From Candidatus Izimoplasma sp. HR2 (GTDB lineage: Bacteria > Bacillota_I > Bacilli_A > Izemoplasmatales > Izemoplasmataceae): DNA of 64,000 bases. A model generated the notes under the pieces. The model worked only from the letters and a program-made list of their open reading frames with translations, did not search any database and was not told the origin of the DNA. The DNA lies in contig JRFF01000007.1 of NCBI GenBank assembly GCA_000753575.1, positions 1 through 64,000 of the forward strand, written 5' to 3'. Every line of letters begins with the position of its first letter. The stretch's first letter is position 1. A program made the position numbers and the translations under genes. Shown in pieces: positions 62,512 to 64,000 of the stretch.

Positions 62512-63570
62512 TTAATCTGCGCACACAGGATCTGTCGGTACATATCCTCGTAAGTTAACAGTAATACTTTCAATTATTACCTCAGTGTACGGTGCATCAT
62601 TTGCATCTGTATTAACCCCGGCAATATAATCTAATATATTAAACCCACTTGTTACTCCTCCAAATGCAGCATAATAAGTATCTAAGTAATGTGAGTCTTT
62701 GTGTACTATAAAGAATTGAGTTGTAGCACTATCTTTAACGTCAGTTCTTGCCATTGATATAACACCACGGTAATGAAGTAAATCATTAGTAAAGTCATTT
62801 ACAGAGAATTCACCAGCAATCGGACACTGAGAACTTGCTTCTGATCCACCTTGTATCATAAATTGATCAATTACTCTGTGGAATGAATTAAGATCATATT
62901 CACTATCTTGAATATAGCTAATAAAGTTATTCACAGTATTGGGAGCTACACTAGGAAATAATTCTATTGTTATTGCTCCAATATTTAATACTTCTATAGT
63001 AACTATAGGATTAGTACTATTCATATATTCATAGTACGGAAGTGTAGTAATATCAATTACACCTTCATCAGGAATATTAATAACACCAATTTCTTCCCAT
63101 CTTGCATAAACAGTTTTATCATCCATTAATGCTAAATGAGTTTGTACTTTATTCTCAAAAGTTGGTTCAGTATACCATCCTCTAAAAATATATCCTTCTT
63201 CTTCAAATATTGGCAGTAATATCCAGTCATAATAGAATAACTCCATATCATGAGTGTATCCACCAATTTCAGAGATTAAGTGAAGTGTTGATTGATGAGG
63301 TAGCCATTTTGCATATATTGATGTATCTTCAGTTATTGCAACATCAAATGCATATACTTCAGTTAAATCAATATCAGAATACCATCCATCAAAAGTATAT
63401 CCTATTCTACTAGGTTCGGTTGGTTCTTCTGCATCTTTACCATCTTTTACTAAAGCTGTCTCAGGTTCTAATCCACCATATCCTTCAAATGTAATTGTAA
63501 ATTCTTCTTTTGGTGTACAACCTGATAGTATTAATGTAATAAACATTAAACTAATTAATAATTTTTTCAT
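62512..63570 (-). CDS. Lipoprotein with InlB-type repeats and a cyclophilin peptidyl-prolyl isomerase domain
   Basis: 352 residues. Signal peptide with lipobox LILSGC (Cys 18). Two InlB B-type beta repeats follow (about 22-90 and 90-140), each with the GYTFDGWYSD / GYIFRGWYTE mark. From about 180 on comes a cyclophilin domain: SFHRVIDQFMIQGG, RTDVKDSATTQFFIVH and YAAFGGVTSGFNILD. The isomerase would act outside the membrane on exported proteins. GGAGG precedes ATG 63570; TATAAT at 63603-63608 is a likely -10. Confidence 0.9.
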   Translation of the reverse strand: MKKLLISLMFITLILSGCTPKEEFTITFEGYGGLEPETALVKDGKDAEEPTEPSRIGYTFDGWYSDIDLTEVYAFDVAITEDTSIYAKWLPHQSTLHLISEIGGYTHDMELFYYDWILLPIFEEEGYIFRGWYTEPTFENKVQTHLALMDDKTVYARWEEIGVINIPDEGVIDITTLPYYEYMNSTNPIVTIEVLNIGAITIELFPSVAPNTVNNFISYIQDSEYDLNSFHRVIDQFMIQGGSEASSQCPIAGEFSVNDFTNDLLHYRGVISMARTDVKDSATTQFFIVHKDSHYLDTYYAAFGGVTSGFNILDYIAGVNTDANDAPYTEVIIESITVNLRGYVPTDPVCAD

Positions 63571-63671
63571 AATAGATTCCTCCATGTAGTTCATTAAAAA
63601 TTATTATAACATAAAACTAATTAAAAGTATCAAACTCTCACATAACATTCACAACTTAATTAATCTTTCAT

Positions 63672-63711
63672 GTATAAAACAGGTAGTCCCGTTTATTTGG
63701 GACTACCTGTT
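63672..63711 (-). terminator. Terminator of the [FeFe]-hydrogenase gene
   Basis: Perfect stem AACAGGTAGTCCC/GGGACTACCTGTT with an 8-base loop, followed by T on the minus strand. Confidence 0.92.
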
Positions 63712-63712
63712 A

Positions 63713-64000
63713 CTAAATATTTTTTGGACTATATTTTGTATGTAATAAGTGATGTGCCATAGAAGAATTCGGCTCAATCAAATAATCTTTATACAATTTT
63801 TTAATACTTGGATTCTCATGAGATTTTCTATATACCATATTTCCATCAACAAGATATGTTGATGCAATTCGTTCTAATCTAACTTCGTTTGTAGTTCCGT
63901 ATGGTTGTCCTCCACCACCTATACATCCACCAGGGCAAGCCATAATTTCTATAAATGAATATGGTGATGTCCCAGCAATAACTTCCTCAATTAATATTCT
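63713..64000 (-). CDS. [FeFe] hydrogenase, catalytic subunit C-terminal end (partial)
   Basis: The last 95 residues are visible; the gene runs off the window. The H-cluster motif FIEIMACPGGCIGGGGQP includes two of the Cys ligands, and the tail SIKKLYKDYLIEPNSSMAHHLLHTKY matches the small-subunit domain at the C-terminus of monomeric [FeFe] hydrogenases. The enzyme makes H2 from reduced ferredoxin (or an NADH/ferredoxin mix), so the organism is anaerobic. Where these proteins usually have an Asn (CINGGGQP) there is a Gly. Confidence 0.93.
   Translation of the reverse strand, partial: RILIEEVIAGTSPYSFIEIMACPGGCIGGGGQPYGTTNEVRLERIASTYLVDGNMVYRKSHENPSIKKLYKDYLIEPNSSMAHHLLHTKYSPKNI

Noticed and set aside
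1-64000. Use of UGA as tryptophan (Mycoplasma code)
   Set aside because: Genes such as yidD end at UGA, Trp positions are TGG, and the tRNA-Trp anticodon seen is CCA only.

Overview
The window looks like the chromosome of an AT-rich, anaerobic, fermentative member of the low-GC Bacillota/Mycoplasmatota border (Izemoplasma-, Haloplasma- or Erysipelotrichia-like). This placement is inferred from gene content. UGA is a normal stop (yidD ends in TGA), Trp is TGG and is read by the one tRNA-Trp seen (anticodon CCA), so this is not the Mycoplasma code. Ribosome binding sites match the full AAAGGAGGTGAT consensus and promoters are of sigma-A type. Most genes lie on the minus strand. No rRNA, CRISPR array, transposase or prophage module was seen. 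The window opens inside a TetR gene and closes inside an [FeFe]-hydrogenase gene.

Layout. 1-5.6 kb: a SwrC-like RND exporter with an overlapping TetR regulator and a perfect 30-bp operator, then a PadR gene coupled to a HAAS/DUF4097 membrane protein. 5.6-14.7 kb: central metabolism and replication (dnaE-pfkA-pyk; methyltransferase-ackA) with a cell-surface protein between. 14.8-18.2 kb: yidD-bcp and two CPA2-type cation/proton antiporters. 18.2-19.5 kb: a GGDEF-EAL protein with degenerate catalytic motifs, coupled by a TAATG junction to one antiporter. 19.6-22.0 kb: terminator-like hairpins, then a cobalamin riboswitch with an intrinsic terminator in front of two YitT-family membrane proteins. 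22.1-22.4 kb: tRNA-Leu, -Gln, -His. 22.5-29.3 kb: envelope and lipid genes (LtaS-like enzyme, GT4, two DegV proteins, HlyIII/PAQR, GT8).

29.6-36.1 kb: a complete histidine-to-glutamate operon, hutH-hutU-ftcD-hutI-fchA, which passes the formimino group to folate; an 11-bp inverted repeat lies upstream. 36.2-40.5 kb: small membrane and secreted proteins of unknown function. 40.6-40.8 kb: tRNA-Trp and tRNA-Tyr, with a fragment of tRNA-Trp about 650 bp away. 40.9-45.0 kb: AhpD-like protein, an ArsR-copA pair in which CopA carries a CopZ-like tail with its own internal ribosome binding site, and a coupled ferredoxin-thioredoxin pair. 45.0-45.6 kb: two small Ser/Arg/Gly-rich proteins ending in a PWWG-plus-membrane-anchor motif.

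45.7-54.3 kb: acyl-ACP thioesterase, methylglyoxal synthase, a YxlEFG-like ABC exporter, YbjQ, GNAT, nucleoside phosphorylase, histidine phosphatase, a short SPFH protein, a GltD-like flavoprotein and a DJ-1 protein. 54.3-58.0 kb: a 1,238-residue HRDC-helicase-nuclease protein, a possible defence protein. 58.2-62.3 kb: PanE-like reductase and a YoaS/YozG-like unit with an inverted repeat at its promoter. 62.3-64.0 kb: a small attenuator-like leader with a 17-codon ORF, a lipoprotein joining InlB-type repeats to a cyclophilin domain, and the 3' end of an [FeFe] hydrogenase.

Together, glycolysis, acetate kinase, histidine fermentation and hydrogenase fit an anaerobe living by substrate-level phosphorylation and disposing of electrons as H2. 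The most unusual items are the B12-riboswitch/YitT unit, the CopA/CopZ nested gene, the degenerate GGDEF-EAL protein tied to antiporters, and the paired SR-rich PWWG proteins.
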